The notes under the pieces were generated by a model. It was given only the letters and a program-made list of their open reading frames with translations, ran no database searches and was not told where the DNA came from. A DNA stretch of 64,000 bases, from contig CM022670.1 in the NCBI GenBank assembly GCA_012295275.1, positions 10,034,083-10,098,082 on the forward strand, in the 5' to 3' direction. Shown piece by piece: positions 22,842-37,965 of this stretch (positions within the stretch are counted from its first letter, which is position 1; each line of letters opens with the position of its first letter). A program made the translations under genes and the position numbers. Source of the stretch: Chrysomallon squamiferum. Its lineage: Eukaryota; Mollusca; Gastropoda; Neomphalida; Peltospiridae.

Positions 22842-25704
22842 ATGGAACGAGAGTCCAAAGTAGATGCAGATGTACACTTCGGTCCTTATAGGGCAACGAA
22901 ACTGGTTTGTTTGTTTATTTATTATTAATTCTTAGTAATACCGTAATACGATTCATTTTGTTCGACAATCAACCCTGAATTTTTTTTTTCAACTAAAAAT
23001 TAATAACATAACTATCTAATTAACTTATGACGTTACTGGTTATGACTTTAATTGTTGTTCAGACTAATTTCAAATATCTAATTGGGGTTTTTGGATTTCT
23101 AATAATTTCTAATTTTTAGTATTTTACATATTTATACTGTTAACTTTACAGCTCGATCGGCCTCGATAGGTGAAGCGAGTGAAAGATCAATAAATTATTA
23201 TGATTCAAATCGGTTTTATTTTTAATCTAAATTTATTTAAATTATTATTGCTGAATCTCTAGTGAATCATGAAAGGCATTCAGTAATTTATTGCATAGTG
23301 ACATTAACAATAAGAACAGTTTAACTCATTCTAGTAATTGTGTTCCACTCATTATTGAGAGAAGAAAATAGAGCAGTTCAAATTGTTAGGCCAAACTACT
23401 TGTTAGACAGACGTACTTTTTTTCATTTAAACAATATAATTCACATTAACAATAATAATAGTAATACTGACAACAACTAATATTGAAATAAGCTAACGTT
23501 TTAGACCTGTTCATGGAATCCTTGATCTCTTATTGACAACCAGATGTAAAATAAATATTATTTAAGGTAATAATTTCTTTGGCCTGTTCCTTTATTACTC
23601 AATCTCAGTAAGATTCATTTGAGCTTTCTATTACTCTTTGATCCCAGGGCTTACTATCAATCACTTTGCCAACGTCTGTGCATTTTAATTTTATTATATA
23701 TCTGTAATACATGCTTCTCTGTACTGTAATCCTACAGTTTGAGTATACAGTCATTGTTATATATATAAACATACTCTTTTATAAGTATTATTTTCTTTTT
23801 TTGAACTTTGTTGTTAATGATGTTATTGAATCTTACTATTATTAGTATTAACAATCAATTTCTTTATTATCAAATCAAATTATTAATCATGTTTAAATCA
23901 ATACTAAAATTAGAAAACTTAAAACATGGAAACTTGATTTATGGTTTATCAAGAAATACATATATTCATAATGTCGTTTCTTTTTTTAATGTGATAGATC
24001 TTCTCGATGTTAAACAGTGTCTTATGTTATTCATTATTTTGGTAAACTTAAAGAAATTCTTAGTGCATCTGTTAATTAGAAAAAGAAGAAATTATAACTA
24101 AATTGCAAATATTAAAGTGATAACTCATATTATGTAATAATTATGGAATGTCTTGAAAGAAGTATGTTTTATATTGTTATTAAGTTACTGGTCATACTAA
24201 AAAAATTAAAATCAATATGATGTTGTTAATTTCATTCACAAATCTGGGTTCTTTTCTAAATGTCTTTCAGTGGAATGATGTTGTTACAACATTTCGAAAG
24301 GGAATGCCTCAAGGAAGGCATAAACGTTATATGAGAACATATGAAAACTGTTTTGTGGCTACGCAAGCTGTCGAATGGTTGCACAGATATTTAAAAAGTA
24401 ACCCAAACTTTGGTTCAGATGTAAATCGGTAAGTTTGTATGTAATGTATTTAAAAAATGCTTAGAGATTATTTATATTTGTTGTGTCAGTTTATAGTTTA
24501 TAATTGACTTAGCCAAACACCTCCTGCCAAAATATAATTATCACACCCTACATCTACCATCATCATGACCTTATGATGTAATACTCAATGTGGCCCTACC
24601 CTGAATCCAGTAGGGGTCTTCCCTTCTCATTCACGACCCCTCCAGCATATACAAATAATAGACTTGTATGTTACTGCTTGTTACAGCACTGGGAAATTGT
24701 CCACTCACCAGGGGTGCCTTCTTTGTGGTCTTCTGTTTGTGCAAATAATTGGAGCTTGGGGTTCTTGATTTTAGCCACTCAAGTAAATCTTTACATACTT
24801 GTGTTAGGTAATTGTTGTAATAACAGTGGCTTTTCAGGATATTCTGTTTATTGTTTTGTATCATACCATCCTTTTATATGTCTGAGTAGAAACATTTATT
24901 TTTTAGTTGTGTTTAAAAAAATTTATATATAAATTAAAAAATGAAATAATAATAATAGTAAATAAATTGCAGGAACTTAAATTAATACACATTTTACATA
25001 TTGTATCCAAAAATATTGTTATTATTTTATTACTGTTTAATATATATAATTATTATTATTTAAAAAAAAAAAAAAAAAAAATAAATTAACATAAATTAAT
25101 AATATATACATAAACAGAATAGTGTGAACTGTACAGCTATGTTAAAACTATACTGCATGTTTTCCTCAGGCAAATAGGGGTTTTATTGTTTAATAATATA
25201 TAGCATTTAATATCATTTACACCCAGAGGGGAAAAGCTGACTAATAACATGATTCCATTGGTGACCTTTTTAACACATAAAGATAAGTCCCAAGGCATAT
25301 TGTATTTCATTGTATCTATCTAAAAGCATTTCTGAATCACATTTTGTTTTACTGAAATAATTTTCAGAGTATTAAAATTACATATGTTTGAATTAAAAGG
25401 CTAACAAAAACATACAAACAGTATCTAGAAATAATAAAGATTGCTTACAGCTCTAAAATGAATTATGGTTCATAGTAATTTAATATACATACATATATTA
25501 TTAAAGATATATTCTCTGATTACATTATTCACCATACCAGTATTTCACTAAACGTAATAAATTGCATTTTTTTTTTTTTTTCTAGTATTCAGTATTTTTG
25601 TTCAATAAAAACAAAAAGTACTTTGTATTTATTTCATTATTTATTTAATGTATTTATTTTGTTTCCTTTATATCTAATCTATATCTATCTCTCTGTCTAT
25701 CAAT

Positions 25705-25796
<92 letters not shown>

Positions 25797-28700
25797 ACAC
25801 ACATATTTATATATATATATATATGTATAATTTTTAAACAGGCAGACAAAATTATGCATGTTATAAAATTAACTGTTTAATACTGACTAATTTAACTCAT
25901 GGAAATTTTTATTAAACAGAAGTCAAACTATTCAGTTGCTAAAGAAATTTCACAAATCAGGTGTCTTTGAGGAAGTATCCCATTCAAAACATGGCCCTGT
26001 GGAATTTACTGATAATGGACGACTTTATAGGTTAGAATAAGTATTTTTTGTTTATTAAGGTTATTTATTTATTTTACTTTTTTTTCCACTATTTTACTGT
26101 ATATGTTAATATTAAATTATAACAAAAATGTTATAATAGTTGTTAAAGTAATTAGTTATAACAAAATTAAAATTATTAACAAGAAATGATTACATTATGT
26201 ATTGTCTTTTCAAATATTTTTGATATCTATTGCTTATGGTATGAGCATGTATATACATATAATGTAATTTAGCAATCATTTTATCAGATTGTTGCACAGT
26301 ATTGTCATTACATTTCAGGTTTACAGACAGGTCCCCAACTCGACAACTGCGAAGTGCGCTGGCTTCTAGACCCACTGCTAATTATGTGAATACACAAGCT
26401 GGAGAAAAGAATCGTAAAAAGAATAGTAAACTAAATGCCACAATGCCAGCTGGAGGAGTCCGAGAGTGTCGTCTAGTTGCCAGGGTACTGTCTGCAAGTG
26501 ATGTGCAAGATGTCTGGAAGAACATCACCCTGTACAGGTATTTGGGCAGATATCTATATCTTTTTTTTTTTTATAAATCTGTGAATGTGAAAATTTTATT
26601 ATTTCAAGCAATTACTGATTTTTTTTTTTTAATGTTAGACCTTATTTTGGAATGAGTACAAAATGAGTTATTTGTCTTTTTACTGATTTGTATTAAGAGA
26701 TTCAATAATGAATATAAAAATATTGTCTTTTTCTGCAGATTACAAAAATGTCTTGGAGACAGTGTGAATACCAGTCTCTCTGAAATACTGGACAGTGGTC
26801 TGGTAAATGGTCAGAATATAATGCACAACTGCTTGTATGTAAATAAGAGTGGAGTTGTCACAAACATTAAACCACAAGGTAAACAGTTTAAAGTCTGAAA
26901 TTTTAAATGTAAATATATCTATTATTTTATTCCTTTCAAATGGAAATTCACACTTTTTTTTTTTTAAATTAAATCATTCAGAATTGTAAATTTTATTTTT
27001 TTTATTTTTATTTTTTTTAAGCATAAGTAAATATTTAATATTTAAAAAAAATTTACTGTGAAGTTATTGTCTAAAAATCATTATTTTTAACTTGTATTGC
27101 TAATAAAAAATAAATCTTTATCTTTCTAATTTACCTTTTTTTTATTTCAGATCAGTTACCTCACTGGGCAATGTCTGCTATGAAATGTCTTGCTCGTTGT
27201 AAGTAATGATTACTTAATTGTCTGTGTGTTTTTTTACTGTTTTTTATGTATAAATAAGAAACCAGAAATATAAATTTTTGGCACATAGTGTTTTCTGTAT
27301 TTAAATTATTTTATTTAATACATTTTGAATATATTTACTTACTCAAAATATTGCTCAACATATTAGTTTTTGAAGGTGATTGAATTTCAAAAATATTTTA
27401 TGATTTTCAATTGGTTTGCAGGGCCTGAGAAAGTGGATAGTACTCTTCCGAGTTATCCTGGTTTTGAAAAAGATGTGTTTGGAGTTGTCAAAGATTATTT
27501 CCATGGTCTGCCAGAACCCCTAATGACCTATGATATGTATGAGGTCATCACCAGCGTTTATGGTATGAACATTTTTATTACCTTTTTAAGAGAAGCAGTT
27601 AAATGATTTAAAATATATAAAAATATTTAAAAATAACATTGTGTTGTGATGTTTTATTAAGGGTGGTGACATTATTTTGTTATTGCTTTTTATTATAATT
27701 GTTGCTTTATATTTTCATATTTTGATGATGATGATTTTTCTTCTTCTTAATTTTTTTCGTTCAAATCAATTTAGTTAGTTTTTCCAAAATATTATTGACC
27801 ACTGATTATTATAGAACTCAAATATAGAAGTTTTGTTTACTTTAAAACAGGAAGTTTTAATTTTTGTTTGTTGTTATAGTTCTGGCTAAAAACCACCTTC
27901 CCAGACATTCATCTCCTAATGTCGGCAATACTAGAACAACATCTGGAATATGGTCCTGTTCATCTCTAGAGAATCTGCTGATGGAAATTGTAAGAAAAAA
28001 TGGCACTGAACGCTCCACCTCGTCTCACTATTCTAGTCACACCAGCAGATGCAGCACTAGTTTTAATCTGTCTCACTTTAACCCTGTTGCTGAAAGCACC
28101 ACCACTGAAAGCTGGAAGAACACCAATTCTATGACAGATCTGCCCATCACACGTTATGAAACTGCTTTTGGACCAGAAAATCGTATTGTGACCAGAGTTT
28201 TCTATTCAAATGGAGTTTCAACAGATTATGATCACTGTAGTTTTGGTGTGGATGAGGAATTTATGCCACTTGAGACTCACTTTGATCTTACACCAAACAG
28301 TGCAACAAATAATTCCAATTCAAAGAATCACCAGGTCAACTTCACAAGAGCAAAATCCCTGGAGAAAATTAATGTGATTGATCCTAATGACAGATTACCA
28401 CTAAGGTATTGTAGTTCAGCATCAGGAGGTTATCCAGAAACACCTGTATCATCCCTGAACTTCAACTCAAAACGCATGGGTTCTCAGCAGAGTTTGTCCT
28501 TCAAGTCATGTCGCTCTGTGGACAAATCTCAACACAGTGCTTCATACAAACCTATTCTGGATGGAGCTAAACTGAAGTCGTCAAGATCTGTTCTCAGTAA
28601 CTCCTCTCCAAATCTTCCCGGGCTTTCTGGTTCAGCTCCACGCACCCATTCTTGCCTTGACAGCAACTCAGCCAGTGCAGTTAGTGCCAGCATGATGGAT

Positions 28701-30006
28701 TTGACACCACAAAAGTCCAGACGAGATGGCCCATCAACTTACCACTGGAGAAGATCTACATGCCTTGACTGTGAGATAGAGTCATGAAATTTTAATGACC
28801 TTGTTTACAGTAGAATAGTATAAATACTCTTAAGAGAATATTCTTCTCATTTTGGAAAAAACAGTAATATTTCCATTGTAAATTAAAAACAAATATATGT
28901 ATATTAATAAAAGTAATTGCCAAAAATATTTAAAAATTTATGTTACAATTAAATATACTCAAAAAAACCCCAAAATTAAATAATTATATTAATATTTATT
29001 ATACTGTCAGTTACAAAAACAAGCAACATAATTTTTTTATTTATATATCAGTCAATAATAAAATGTTTCAGCATTTATGTTTATTAAAAAAAATTATTAG
29101 TAATTGTATATTGCTTCATTTAGGTCATCAGCTGTTTTATTTGATATATGTTCAATAATATTTTCAGTAGTTCAGGCTCTACAGTTTGAAGACCAGACTC
29201 GCACTGCACTCAGTCTGGTGTGTTTATTGTTACCACCAGCCAACAGACGCAAACTCCAACTGTTACTGAAGCTTATGTACAAGATGAGCAAGAATACTAA
29301 GTTGTGTATTGATGAAGGACAGTCTACAAGAGATCTGGTAACAAACAGATATGTTACATCATTTTCCTTCACTGGAAAAAATAAGACCTTTACTGCACAC
29401 TTTTTATGAAAAAGAAAATTAGAGAATGTTAATAAATATTTTTAGATAATTTAGCCATCAGATTTTTTATTAGTTTAAAAATTATAATTAACTTTTAAAA
29501 GTTTAAAAAAAAATTCTGAAAAAAAGACCAGTTTTAAAAATAGAGTTATATTTCTTTTTCATTGTGGGAATATTTGACTGCTTTTATTTCTGTTATTATA
29601 ATTTAATATAAATATAATTAATATGAAATAAGACTACAATTATAAAATGAATCTTGATTTAAGTTAACATAATACTTTAAGGTATTGACATAAAACATTC
29701 CATTCATCCAAAATGCTGTATTTACAAAGTGAAACTGGAATCTTAAATGTTAATTAAATATTCTTCAGGTCATCAACACATTTTATCGCTGTATTCTGAG
29801 CTCCCATGAAGAGGCTGACATGGATGAGATTCTTGTGCCACAGATAGTTGGTTTCCTTCTTGACAACCACTCTGAGGTACTGGCTGTGCCCTCTGAACTG
29901 AAAGAACATGTTGAAGACAGACTGAAGGACATGCAGAAACCACAGGTTAGTTCATTAAATCCTGATACATCGATACCATCATGGATCACTCAAGTACCAG
30001 ACATTA

Positions 30007-30057
<51 letters not shown>

Positions 30058-32360
30058 TAATGTTTTTCCTAAACTTCAGAAACATCATTTTTTTTAATTT
30101 TTAATTTTTGGTTTTGGATATAATTTCATACATACAGAAAAGCATATAATAATAAATATAAACATGTTCAGTACTAAATTAAACTTTTAAAAACAAGGCA
30201 GTTCCTTTTTATTTGACATGATACATTCATATAGACTGTTTAGTTGGGCATTATATTAATATAAATATTCTATAAAAATCCTTTTCAGTATTTAAGCATG
30301 AAAATTATGCATTATCTGCATAACCAGTGACAGTTATATATAGTGAAAAACATAATCTGCCATTAGTTTGCTAAATTATACTCACCTTAATTTATAATAC
30401 ATTTACTAAACTGCTGTATAATGGTATTCATTTGCAAATGCTGTATCTCACAATAAATATGTAACCATGCTTTAGTTGATCTTTGAATATTTAGTATGTC
30501 AGGAATATTGTTTTCTGAGGCTTTTTCTTCCTTTTCATTTTTTAACTTTTTTTTTTTATTTATTTTTTTTTTTTTATTTTTTTTATTTAAGTGTTCAGTT
30601 TTTTGATGGAGGGGGTCCTCATTTATTTTGAATTAATATCGTTTTATTTGTTAACTTTTATAATTATACCATTAAAAATTATGATAAAAAAATTACTGCA
30701 AGCGAATATTAATTTTATCCCCTTTACTTGTTTGCTTTTGCTCTTTTAGTTGTGTCTTTGCACTGCTTGTTTGCTTTTTATTGCACTTACTAATTCATTC
30801 AGTTATTTTTGCTGTTATAGTTAACAATGAATCGAATGATAATTTAAAAGAATAATGTTTAAATTTAATCAGACAGCTTACTGGATATTGACCTACAAAA
30901 ATAATTTATCACTTATAAACTGAAATTTTAAACTATTGATAGTTTTTTTCTCTCTCTAGTTATTTATTTTAAAAATGCGTACCAAGTTAAATAATATAGT
31001 CATTAAGAGAATAAAATTTATTTCACTGCCTTTTCAGTCCCTAATTGACCCATCCCTTTAAAAGTGCAGATCTGTCAAATTTCCTAAAATTCTAAAAAAT
31101 TTAAGCATGTAATATTTCACTAATCACATGGCTTTAACTGCTTTAATTGCTACCTAGTAAAATAATATTAACACTAGATAGATCTAATTTATTAACTAAA
31201 TGACATATACAGGTTGTTTGAAAAATATATAGCTGATGAAGCATGTTTTGTTTATGCATTTTAAGAATAGAGCATGGTTAAAAGGTGAGCTGCCAAGATA
31301 TTTATCTTCATATATTTTTATACTTGTATCTTACACTAGTATTACATAATGTAAGCATGTAATTGATAGTACTTAATATAGTAATTATGTGAATAATAAC
31401 TAACACTAATGTACAACATAATGCATTCTGTTAACACGTGCTTCTTACAAGCTGTCACTGAAATTTTGTATTTATTGAGTCACTGGGCTTAATTAATTCT
31501 ATTTCCTTGACACTATAAATATATTTATCACAAGAGAGTGACACATGGAGATAATTGTTTTGCATATCTAGTTAGAAATAATTTGTAAAATAGTTAAACT
31601 ACTGTATAAATTGAAAATTTAGTATTGATACTTAATGAACTTTGTGGTAACATTAATATTAATGTATTTACATTTACTTACAGTTAGGAAATTATCTTTT
31701 GATTTAACTGAGCATTATCATATTAAAGTAATAAATATAAACATCTGTTTACTTTCTAAATAAATAGCTACTGTTAAATTGTCAGAAAATGTAAGTAGAT
31801 GTCTCAGTTTTATTTCGTAACACCATGTAATGCACTATTAATTGTTGTTACTATTTTTATAAATATAAATGTAATTTGTTTTAAAGCTTGGCAGCTCTTA
31901 GCATGCAATAGTTTTTGTTGTTTTTATAAATTTATTTTCTTAATATGATTTTATTTTTGCCAACAAGCTTTGTGAGCGTGCACTACATGTAAAGGGGATA
32001 TGAACTGACAACAGTACTTTTGGTGTTGTGAGTAAATATGCCAGTGGTTATATTCTGTCAGAAATATTTTGTTTAAATGACTATTACAACAACAATTTAA
32101 AAAAAAAAATTAAATCAATTTCCTTTATATGTTAGTTTTGTCAGAGGGGTTATTAGGCATATTAATGAATCTAAAATTGCTTCGCTCAAAATAATTTGCC
32201 TTTTTTGCTTTTGTGCATCAGTTTATTATAAAGTTAAGAATTTAAACTACTAATAATTTAAAAAATAGGATAAGAATAAACATACTTTAAAAAAAAAAAA
32301 AAAATAATTATTATCATAATTGAAAACAAATTTAATATAAAAAATAATAATAATAAAAAA

Positions 32361-32391
<31 letters not shown>

Positions 32392-33170
32392 TTATTTCAT
32401 AAAATCAGAATAAGACAATTAAGAATCCCCGGTAGTGCACGCTAATCACTCTTAAGCATCCTGCTGATGAGTGGCGTGTCTCTGCCGATTTCAGATTGTG
32501 TATTCACCTGGCGATCCTTTGCAATTGCATTATTGTAAGCAGGTAACCACACAAGAGTACAACCGCCAGAAGGAATCTAATTCTCAAGGAGCACTAAGGA
32601 ATCTCTTGGATGACATTATTAATGATGCAACCATGCCAGAAAAAATCAAGAGAAAAAGACTTAAACAAGTTGGTTTATATTATAGATACGTGAAGCTGCA
32701 ATAACTACAGGACAAACAAATAAAAATAGTTAATATTGAGCCAGTTAAATGTTAATTGCTGGCATAAAGTTTAGCAAGTTTAGATTAGTAGTTTTAAAGA
32801 ATGGGACAATTATTAACAAACTGCAGTGTTGAATTAGAAGCAGGCATGTTGACATACAGGATTGATACTTCCAAAATTAGCTAATTTAATCAAATTATAA
32901 ATTCCAAAAATAAATAAATAAATAAATATTTTAAAAATTCAGATGGAAAAATATTATTTTAATTTTAAAAAAACTGCACATTATAATTTATGATTGTTAA
33001 TTTTAATTATGGGGCATTTTATTTTCTAGTTTCAGAAAACCTACCCTGACCTGTATGCACAACGCTTCCCAACCCAGGAGAGTGAAAATGAAGTAATCTC
33101 TGCAAAGCCCAAGATCAAACCACCTTTGTTGGCAAAACCCCTGATGAAGCTGCGTGGGCTTAGATTTTAA
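22842..33170 (+). CDS. DEPDC1: DEP domain-containing protein 1, complete, 12 coding exons
   Basis: Known family role: mitotic, spindle/cell-cycle-linked adaptor with DEP and RhoGAP-like domains. The spliced frame is 2433 nt, 810 aa, almost the human DEPDC1A length. It begins MERESKVDADVHFGPYRATK; GPYRATKLW is the family hallmark. The frame is open upstream to an ATG at 22719, but homology starts at 22842. DEP domain residues about 22-112. RhoGAP-like domain about 185-300 with DQLPHWAMSAMKCLA and LPEPL (276-280). A 297-codon Ser-rich exon (27880-28770) encodes a disordered linker. The C-terminal block has LLLPPANRRKLQLL. Exons: 22842-22904, 24271-24428, 25920-26030, 26319-26537, 26739-26878, 27151-27198, 27422-27562, 27880-28770, 29168-29337, 29769-29945, 32495-32668, 33030-33170. 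All are GT-AG with consistent phase. The 5' edge of exon 9 (29168, or 29171 using the next AG) is slightly ambiguous. I see no clear arginine-finger loop, so GAP activity is doubtful. Confidence 0.95.
24540..24870. other. Compositionally distinct segment in DEPDC1 intron 2
   Basis: About 330 bp with clearly more G+C than the surrounding intron. It includes an AGGGGTC...GACCCCT inverted pair at about 24611-24640. No coding similarity is recognised in either strand; possibly an old inserted repeat. Confidence 0.4.
25705..25793. repeat. Long (CA)n microsatellite
   Basis: About 44 CA units in DEPDC1 intron 2, ending about 127 nt before the 3' splice site of exon 3. It reads (CA)n in the sense transcript. 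Confidence 0.97.
30005..30057. repeat. (TTA)n microsatellite
   Basis: About 17 TTA units just after DEPDC1 exon 10. Confidence 0.95.
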
Positions 33171-33521
33171 ATATAAAGAACTTGAAGAATTACAAATTTG
33201 AGATATTAAAGTTTATTAAAAATACAACTTTAAAAAAAAAAAAAAAAAGATCATCATTTGTCAGGTTTTTTAAATTAGTTTAATATATTTTGTTCATTTT
33301 TATTTTTTGTTTTTAATTAAATTATCTTTTTTCCTCTTTTTCTCCCCTTTTTCATTTTTGGGTTTGTTGTTTTGTTTTTTAATGTTTTCTGTTTATTAAA
33401 TATTTAAATTATTTTTTGTTAGTAGTCTGTATTTACTAGTTATGCATGTATTATTAATATGATTAATTATTTAAAAATGAAACTGAAGGAACTGTTTAAT
33501 GTTTTTCACAGTTTATTTTTC

Positions 33522-33552
<31 letters not shown>

Positions 33553-35514
33553 GATGTTATTAAAAAAATATATATTATTATTTTTTTTTTTTCAAGATTT
33601 AGTAATAAATTAAAAAAAATAATAATAATAATAAATCCTCAGGCAATTCATGTAGGAGAGGATGAAAAATAATTTTATTCATTACTTTGTCCAGTTTGGA
33701 ATTTCTTACAAGATCTTTTCATCACGACCAACAATACAATTGATTTTTAATCCAAAAATAGGCTTCTAGCTTTTCTATTTTGTGAATTTCTATTTATTTA
33801 TTTTTTATATTTTTTTATTATTATTTTTTTTATTGCCTTAATAAATAATCTTCAGATATGTTTTTCTAACAAAAGTATGTTACATTTTTTTGTTTTCTAT
33901 ACATATGATTCAAGTAAAAAAAAAAAATCAGCTTTAGATGTTTTAATGACAACTAGTCTTCATTAATATATTTCAGTTTACTGTCATTATTTATATATTT
34001 CACTTTACTGTCATTGTACATGATTTGTTGCTTACAGTCTTTTTAAAAATTATATATAATTTTATAATGAATGATTTAGGGTATTGATGATTCAATATAT
34101 ATTCAAGAAGTTCAATTGTTTCTATTTCTAGCAGTTGAATAATTATTTATTAGAAGGTAATGGGTAATAAAGGTTCTATAAATGACTGAAAGCTTTCTAA
34201 AAAGTTTTTAAAGAGTTAGCCATCTTGAACAAATGTTTAGATATATAATACTCAGCAGTTTTTAAATACAGCTATGAAATGGTAAATATGAAAAATTATG
34301 ACCAAAATCATGGATTTCTCAGCTGCTTAAAAAAAATCTATTACAATTTTTTTTTTTTTAACTATATATAATCACTGACCTGAAATTTGTTATCATGCTT
34401 TAGAAAATGTAGCTACAAAAACCTCTGATGAAGATTTGCATAGAATTCCTGAAATGTACTTTTTTAGGCCACAAATGTGAAAGACTAAGGTTTCCTTGAA
34501 AGTACTATTATTTTGAATGAATATTAATTTCATGTTTAGAATAAAAGAAAAATCAAAATGACTGACCTATTATCAAAATTAATATTAGATGCAATAAATT
34601 AATTTCATTCCAGTATACATGTTTTCACTGACTGAATAATTACTAGGACAATAATTTTGATTTTTTTTTTTTGTTATATATATATTTGGGCTTAAATATT
34701 TTTGTTGGGAATTCATTGTCTGAATTCACAGTGAAACTAAATAACCACAGTAAGCACAATAAAATATTTTGAAACAAAACTATTTTTAGATTGGAATTTT
34801 CACTTACCAGTACTTCTGTCAAACTGTTTTTTTAGATAGGATTTTTCAATTTTTAGATATCTTCCTCATGTGGGTTGATAAATAATATAGTTTTATATTT
34901 CTCTCTGTATGTGATGTATTTCTATGTTATAAATTTGTTATTTCTATTATTTCTACATAAATCCTATTTATTTTTCAAAATAAATTTGCTTTGTTCTGTA
35001 ATTTGGAATACTCACATTTGTATTAAAAAAAACAAAAAAAAAAATCATGCTTTCAGGAATAAAAATATTTTTGAAACAATTTTAAATGTTTTTCTCTAAT
35101 TCATTATAACCACTAGTTAGCAAAAAATTAGAAAATTTGATTTTTTGTTTTTTTTTTTTTTTTTTTTTTTTTTACAACCATTAAGAAAATGCATGTAAAA
35201 AAATTACTTTTTTAGATAAATGTTTCAGGTTGTTTGGGTTTTTTGCAAAAGGAAGTTCATGTACATAGATAACATAATAATAATGCATACATCACACCTG
35301 TAACTACAATAAGTAGAAATATGATTTCTAAAATTGTTTTTTATATTAATAACTTTTAATTTTTCATACTATCCTAAGATTTTGTGGCAGATGCTGAAAA
35401 CTTTGTGCTAGAGAGTTTTTTTTTAAAAATAGATATATTTAGAAAGAAACACTACAAAATGACATTCTTGGAAAAACTAACATTTTCATATAATGAATGT
35501 ATATGATGAAACCA

Positions 35515-35549
<35 letters not shown>

Positions 35550-36122
35550 GTTTGGGATGGAGAGTGATTATTTGTACTAGTTTTTTGTGGTAACATGGGA
35601 ACCTTTCACCATTTCAAATTTTGTAACATTTTTGATTATTCCAAATTTTTTTGTGTTACGATATATGTCAACATGAATTATAAGACTGATCTGAGGTGCA
35701 CCCAAAACAAATTCCGATCATCATTAATCTTCTAAAATAAGTTTACAACCCTTGGTAATATCGAAATTTTATCATATCCAAATGAAATGTCTGGTACTTT
35801 TTATAAATTTTCAATTTTACACATATCGTTTTTTTTTATAAATTTACACAAGTTTTATTTTAAAAAGTACTCTAAAATCGTGAAACAAACTTAATTTGCA
35901 GATCGTTTAATGGCAAAACTAGATAAGCTTCATCTTAACCAAAATGTAAATGCAAGACATTCAAACGTCTCAGGCTTATTCTACTGCTTAAGAACATTTA
36001 CTGTCGCTGATGAAAAAAAAAAAAATTATAATAATAGTAAAAAATAATTGTTTTATCCTTCGATAAAACTCATCTGCAACGTTATCGACTATAACGAAAA
36101 CTTAGAGTTATGTCCCTTGCAA

Positions 36123-36130
36123 TGACGTCA
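36123..36130. promoter_or_regulatory. CRE-like TGACGTCA palindrome
   Basis: Perfect 8-bp CREB/ATF consensus in the more G+C-balanced stretch about 0.9 kb before the syntaxin start codon. Its position relative to the transcription start is unknown. Confidence 0.4.
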
Positions 36131-36930
36131 AGTAATGGCTGATATTGGTGGGAAGTAGGTGGATTTAGTAAATGTTTTTATTAATTAGTTTTAGTTGTTT
36201 ATATTTTTATTCTGAAATTATTTGCTGTTGTGATTATTGTTTATAAGGTTTTCCATTTATTCAATGTTTTCATCACACTCGTGTTATTTTAAGTGATTTT
36301 CAACATATGATGACACCTGTCAGAAGCACTTCCCAGTCATCGGCAACTCCGCAATGTAAAATCTAGTCACCCAGCGGAATATTTAGTCTTTGTTCTCTTA
36401 ATAAATATTTTATTAACGACAAAAAATTTTCTTACCTCTGTTTAATGTGAAATTATATATCTGTCTATTTTTTCGTAATATATTTAAACTGTATAAAGAT
36501 TGATATCGTAAATATCTCTACTAAATAGTAAGTTTATGTTCCTGTTTCTAGAAACTGATAGTGATGGCATTTAGTAATTAGTCATAGCTATTTCACTGAA
36601 TTACTAAACTGAGCCACAAACTGATTAGTTGATTTTGCATTTCTTTCAAAAATAAACAAAACATATTTTGTTTTAATTAACATAATATATGTGTATGAGA
36701 ATATTCAAAAATAGAAGTATTAAAATATATTAATTTAACAAACATTTATAGTTGTAAAAAAAAAAATTGTTATCAATTTTGTTTTATTGAAATCTTTTTA
36801 TTCTCTTGCAATAATTATTTTAAATTAAGGACATGAATATGTCCTATTTTACTTTGTTGCTTTCTTTCTTTCTAAGCCATAAAAATAATTTTACTTTAAA
36901 AATATTTATAGTTAATTTGTTTTTTTTTAG

Positions 36931-37022
36931 GTTTTAATAAAGGCTGCTACTATATTTATAAACAAGTGGCAACAGTTCTTTAACATTTGTGACTTCACTA
37001 TAATTGATATCTACTGATCATC
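36931..37022 (+). other. Probable 5'UTR part of the syntaxin first coding exon
   Basis: A T-rich tract ending in AG at 36930 forms a good 3' splice site just before the ATG. So the first coding exon probably begins at 36931 and an upstream non-coding exon lies somewhere near 36100-36360. The upstream exon itself could not be fixed. Confidence 0.45.
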
Positions 37023-37965
37023 ATGGCTGCCTATGGTAAAGGATCATTTGATGCATTTTCATCATATCAGTCTTCTGGAGGTTATAATAAAGGAGGTAAT
37101 TAGCATATGTCATTATAATTAGCTTATCATTAATACAATATTTTTTAAACTCAGTTTTATAAATTTATATATATATATATTTTTTTTTTTTTTTTAATTG
37201 TGTTCTACGGGTTGTTTTTGTTTTAATTATTATTATTAGTTATGCATTTTCATAATTAATTAGAATTCAGATTTACAGTGAACCTTACTAATATAATTTA
37301 CTATAAAAATAATTAAAAATTACTTTTTACTGAATATAGAATATTTGTTTGTTAAAGTTATTGATTTTTGTTTTACAACATTTGTTTCAGCTGATGGTGG
37401 AAGTGAACATACTAGACTTGCTCAGACACTGGGAAACAATATTCAGAAAATACAACAAAATGGTATATACATTTTTTTTTTTTTTTTAATTTAAATTATA
37501 AATATATATATTTAACAATAAGGTATAATAATTATATTACCAAAATCAATTATTAGAGAATTTCCACACACGTACTTATAAGAATATTAACTTCAATTAG
37601 TTATTTGTTTATTTATTTATTTATTATTTTTTTAAACAGTTTCCATCAAGTAGGTACACTTACATAATTATTAAAATTTAAATAAAATTGTTGCTAAAAT
37701 AAACAAAGAGCTAATTATAAGAATTATTAAATGAAACACATTCTAAACCATAATTAAGACATTATTTAAAGAATGTCTAAATGGTTTTTTCATTTTACAA
37801 TTTCAGTGACACAGATTCAGAAATTGGTTTCTCAGATAGGTACAAGGGAAGATTCTGAAGATATCAGAAACAGAGTGTAAGTGTTATGTAGCTTAGCTTC
37901 ACCATTAGTTTTGTCTTAAATTATAGTGATCTTCATTATAATACTATGTAAGTATATCATGTAAA

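Larger units (their letters stand above)
33171..37022. other. Intergenic region between DEPDC1 and the syntaxin gene
   Basis: The left end presumably contains the DEPDC1 3'UTR. The middle is AT-rich with TTA, TA (35518-35547) and poly-T runs and no credible coding frame. From about 36050 to 36370 base composition is more balanced, consistent with a promoter or first exon of the syntaxin gene. A small tandem pair around TTTACTGTCATT lies at about 33966-34018. Confidence 0.65.

Noticed and set aside
25623-25880. Poly Thr-His / Cys-Val frames over CA/GT repeats (also near 896, 37944, 45540)
   Set aside because: Simple translations of microsatellites.
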